Source: JAFNAG01 sp963824985 (GTDB lineage: Bacteria > Acidobacteriota > UBA6911). Taken from it: a stretch of 64,000 bases of DNA. Positions 61,810-64,000 of this stretch are shown piece by piece. How positions within the stretch are numbered: the stretch's first letter is position 1; each line of letters starts with the position of its first letter. The stretch spans positions 87,289 to 151,288 of the forward strand of contig CAWGRQ010000001.1 in the NCBI GenBank assembly GCA_963824985.1, written 5' to 3'. Made by a program: the position numbers and the translations under genes. A model generated the notes under the pieces. That model searched no databases, had not been told where the DNA came from, and saw nothing but the letters and a program-made list of their open reading frames with translations.

Positions 61810-64000
61810 ATGATCATTTATCACGCTGCCTCATGTGAAGAAGATTTCATTCTCTGGGGTGAAACACCCGAGGATCAAGCCGTTCCTGTTTCACAGCGCT
61901 CCGGCGGGCGCGCGGCCGCTTCCGAGGCGATGCCCTTCCCTTATGGCGCCGGCATCAAACAGCTCGAGGCGGGTTTTGAGGGCACGCACTCCATTTCGAA
62001 CCCGATTCCGTCCAGGCGCGCGCGGGCGATGGTTCGCTATGCCTGGCTGCCGACGGCTGAGACTGGCCCTCTCCCCTCCAGCCCTCTTATCGAGGAGACC
62101 GCTGTGGCCGCGGAGATCGTCCTGGCGCCCTGGGCCATCCCGGTGCGTGTCCTGCGGGACCGGGAAATCGTTGATCTGCTCGCAGCCTGCGGCGGCAGGC
62201 AGATCCTCGCCCCGGGCCTGATTGTCGGCGTCGATCTCGCCTGGTGGTGTCATGCCTTGCGCTTCGCGGGGACCATCGTGGCGCGCCAGCTCTACCTTCC
62301 GGGTGTAGGCGAATCGGGTGGCGTGTTTCGTTCCTGCTGGATTCCTATCCTGCAGCCCGAGGATGGGGAGAAAATGTCCCGCCTCGCGGCAACAATGCCG
62401 GCGGCGGCCCGTGCGGTCAGCGCCGATGCCGCAGCGCCGCCGCAAATACACGCCTCCGCGCTGCTGCGCCGGTTCGTTGAACGCATGGTGGATGTTCTGG
62501 TCCGCCTGGGCTTACAACCTGCTCCTGCCATATCCGCACCAATCGCGTCCCGTCGCAGCCGGCGGAAGTCGGCGTTCGACAGCATCCACGATCAGTGGGT
62601 CCATTCGCTGCGCTCCGACGACAGCACGATGCCCGGCGATCGCGAGGACCTGGAACGTTTTGCCGTCCAAGTGAGCGAATGGCATCTCCCGGTGTCGATC
62701 TCCGCGTCCTCGCCATTCCGTCTCTGTTTCCGTTTGGAAGAGCCGCCGGAGGAAGTCGACGAAGAAGAGGTTGCCCGGGGCGGCGGCCATGATGCCTGGC
62801 AGGTCCGCTACCTGCTGCAGGCCGTGGACGACCGCAGCCTCCTCGTCGAGGCACGCGACGCCTGGAAGACGCGCAAGCCGGTCGAGGCGGCTTTCCGTGC
62901 CCGTGCCTTCGAACCCCGGCAGTTCCTCCTCTCAGCCCTCGGCCAGGCGGCCGGCATTTGCCCGCGCATCGAACAGAGCCTGAAGCGGCCCGCGCCCTCA
63001 GGCTACGTGCTCGACACCGCCGGGGCCCATGAGTTCCTCACGTTGCGTGCTCAGGCGCTGGAGGAGGCGGGCTTCGGAGTCATGCTCCCTGCGTGGTGGA
63101 CCCGGAAGGGGACGAAACTCCAGATTGCCGCCCGTGCTCGAGTCAAGAGCCCTGCCATGCAGGCCGCCGCTGGACTTTCCCTCGATCAGATCTTGCGCTT
63201 CGACGTCGACCTGGCACTCGGCGGCGAGAAGATCACGATCACGGAACTGGAAGCGCTGGCAAAGCTCAAGGCGCCGCTGGTCAGGCTGCGCGGCCAGTGG
63301 GTCGAAATGAATGCCTTCGAAATCAGCACGGCGCTCGACTTCTGGAAAAGGAAATCTGCCGGCACAGCGTCCGTGCGCGAGATCGTGCAGATGGCGCTCG
63401 GCGGTGAGAAGACCCTGGGCGGTCTGCTGTTTCACGGCGTCTCCGCCGAGGGCTGGGTCGCGGACTTCCTCGCATGCCTCGAAGGCAAGGCTCACTTCGA
63501 GGAGATGGCCGCGCCGGCCGGATTCCAGGGCGAACTTCGCCCCTATCAGGTGCGCGGTTACTCGTGGCTGGCATTCCTGAAGCAGTGGGGCCTGGGCGCC
63601 TGCCTGGCTGACGACATGGGCCTCGGCAAAACCATCCAGGCGCTGGCCCTCATCCAGAGAGACTGGGAAGCCAACGGCCGCAGACCTGTGCTCCTGATCT
63701 GTCCCACTTCGGTGATCGGCAACTGGCAGAAAGAGGCGGCCCGGTTCTGTCCCGAACTTCCGGTTCTGGTTCACCATGGCGGCGCGCGCGTCAAGGGAGA
63801 GGTGTTTCAAGAAACCGCCGGACGGCACGCCATCGTCGTCTCGAGCTACGCGCTCCTGCACCGGGACCTCGATTCCTTCCAGGCCGTCCCCTGGGCCGGC
63901 ATCATCCTGGACGAGGCTCAGAACATCAAAAACCCCGGAACCCGGCAGGCCCGCGCCGCGCGGTCGCTCTCGGCCGGCTACCGCATTGCCATGACCGCGT
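61810..64000 (+). CDS. SNF2-family DEAD/H-box helicase, cut by the window end
   Basis: 730 residues are visible from ATG 61810 (MIIYHAASCEEDFILWGE) with no stop before the window ends. The first 560 residues form the bacterial SNF2 N-terminal region, with an acidic stretch (EEPPEEVDEEEVARG). The helicase core begins near residue 575: LRPYQVRGYSWLAFL, Walker A DDMGLGKTIQ, LICPTSVIGNWQKEA, motif II LDEAQNIKN, and motif III just before the edge (IAMTA). These ATP-driven translocases act on DNA-protein complexes. The second helicase lobe lies beyond the window. Confidence 0.9.
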   Translation, partial: MIIYHAASCEEDFILWGETPEDQAVPVSQRSGGRAAASEAMPFPYGAGIKQLEAGFEGTHSISNPIPSRRARAMVRYAWLPTAETGPLPSSPLIEETAVAAEIVLAPWAIPVRVLRDREIVDLLAACGGRQILAPGLIVGVDLAWWCHALRFAGTIVARQLYLPGVGESGGVFRSCWIPILQPEDGEKMSRLAATMPAAARAVSADAAAPPQIHASALLRRFVERMVDVLVRLGLQPAPAISAPIASRRSRRKSAFDSIHDQWVHSLRSDDSTMPGDREDLERFAVQVSEWHLPVSISASSPFRLCFRLEEPPEEVDEEEVARGGGHDAWQVRYLLQAVDDRSLLVEARDAWKTRKPVEAAFRARAFEPRQFLLSALGQAAGICPRIEQSLKRPAPSGYVLDTAGAHEFLTLRAQALEEAGFGVMLPAWWTRKGTKLQIAARARVKSPAMQAAAGLSLDQILRFDVDLALGGEKITITELEALAKLKAPLVRLRGQWVEMNAFEISTALDFWKRKSAGTASVREIVQMALGGEKTLGGLLFHGVSAEGWVADFLACLEGKAHFEEMAAPAGFQGELRPYQVRGYSWLAFLKQWGLGACLADDMGLGKTIQALALIQRDWEANGRRPVLLICPTSVIGNWQKEAARFCPELPVLVHHGGARVKGEVFQETAGRHAIVVSSYALLHRDLDSFQAVPWAGIILDEAQNIKNPGTRQARAARSLSAGYRIAMTA

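Noticed and set aside
61660..61812. Short minus-strand frame MDCLDCKVAIITPAYQG starting opposite the helicase ATG
   Set aside because: It looks somewhat protein-like but overlaps the end of the M24 peptidase gene and stops within 60 residues. No family or ribosome site was recognised.

Overview
The window reads as part of an Acidobacteriota-like chromosome. The taxonomic call is inference: it rests on a secreted von Willebrand A protein of the acidobacterial type (35986-37017), paired MacB-type permeases, a decayed serine/threonine kinase, a TonB-receptor-like protein with an N-terminal carboxypeptidase-regulatory domain, and fairly GC-rich DNA. I saw no rRNA, tRNA or CRISPR array.

Region 1 (about 30-20860) is a lipid/polyketide-like biosynthetic cluster, mostly on the minus strand. 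It holds two carrier proteins, a stand-alone amino-acid adenylation enzyme, a KAS III-like enzyme, an active ketosynthase with a His-less chain-length-factor partner, a ketoreductase, an LpxL-like acyltransferase, a PHP-domain hydrolase and a large outer-membrane protein. It also holds three B12-binding-type radical SAM enzymes (one frameshifted) and a radical SAM enzyme of the tetraether lipid synthase (Tes/MJ0619) family. The cluster is bounded on both sides by copies of the same small palindromic element in the same orientation. The layout suggests an amino-acid-primed chain that is extended and reduced, acylated onto an acceptor, modified at unactivated carbons by radical chemistry, and placed in the envelope, broadly like aryl polyene clusters. 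The product is unknown.

Region 2 (20.9-32.0 kb) is accessory DNA. It has an F420-type oxidoreductase and a rhodanese/MauE pair, then two different AbiE toxin-antitoxin operons, one of them followed by a DrmE-like gene. It also contains a Phd/VapC pair with an apparently leaderless promoter, a kinase gene remnant, an internally deleted IS91-type transposase with a 44-bp perfect palindrome, and a 3'-truncated DDE transposase.

Region 3 (32.0-59.7 kb) is largely housekeeping and envelope functions. It has two MacB-like permeases, a metallo-beta-lactamase-fold hydrolase, the VWA protein, a PduO-type cobalamin adenosyltransferase and a DksA-like regulator. Further along are a zinc deacylase, a tetrahaem cytochrome, an ornithine-cyclodeaminase-family enzyme, an aminofutalosine-deaminase-like amidohydrolase, a surface barrel protein, and a histidine kinase with an NtrC-type regulator. 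It ends with TPR and STAS proteins, enolase, two Opp/Dpp ATPases, and the ATPase and adaptor of a MacAB exporter. The exporter halves (32-34.5 kb and 57.4-59.7 kb) are separated by a segment bounded by two related 275-280 bp MITE-like elements.

Region 4 (59.7-64.0 kb) has a structured repeat zone, an M24 peptidase and the first 730 residues of a SNF2-family helicase cut by the window end.
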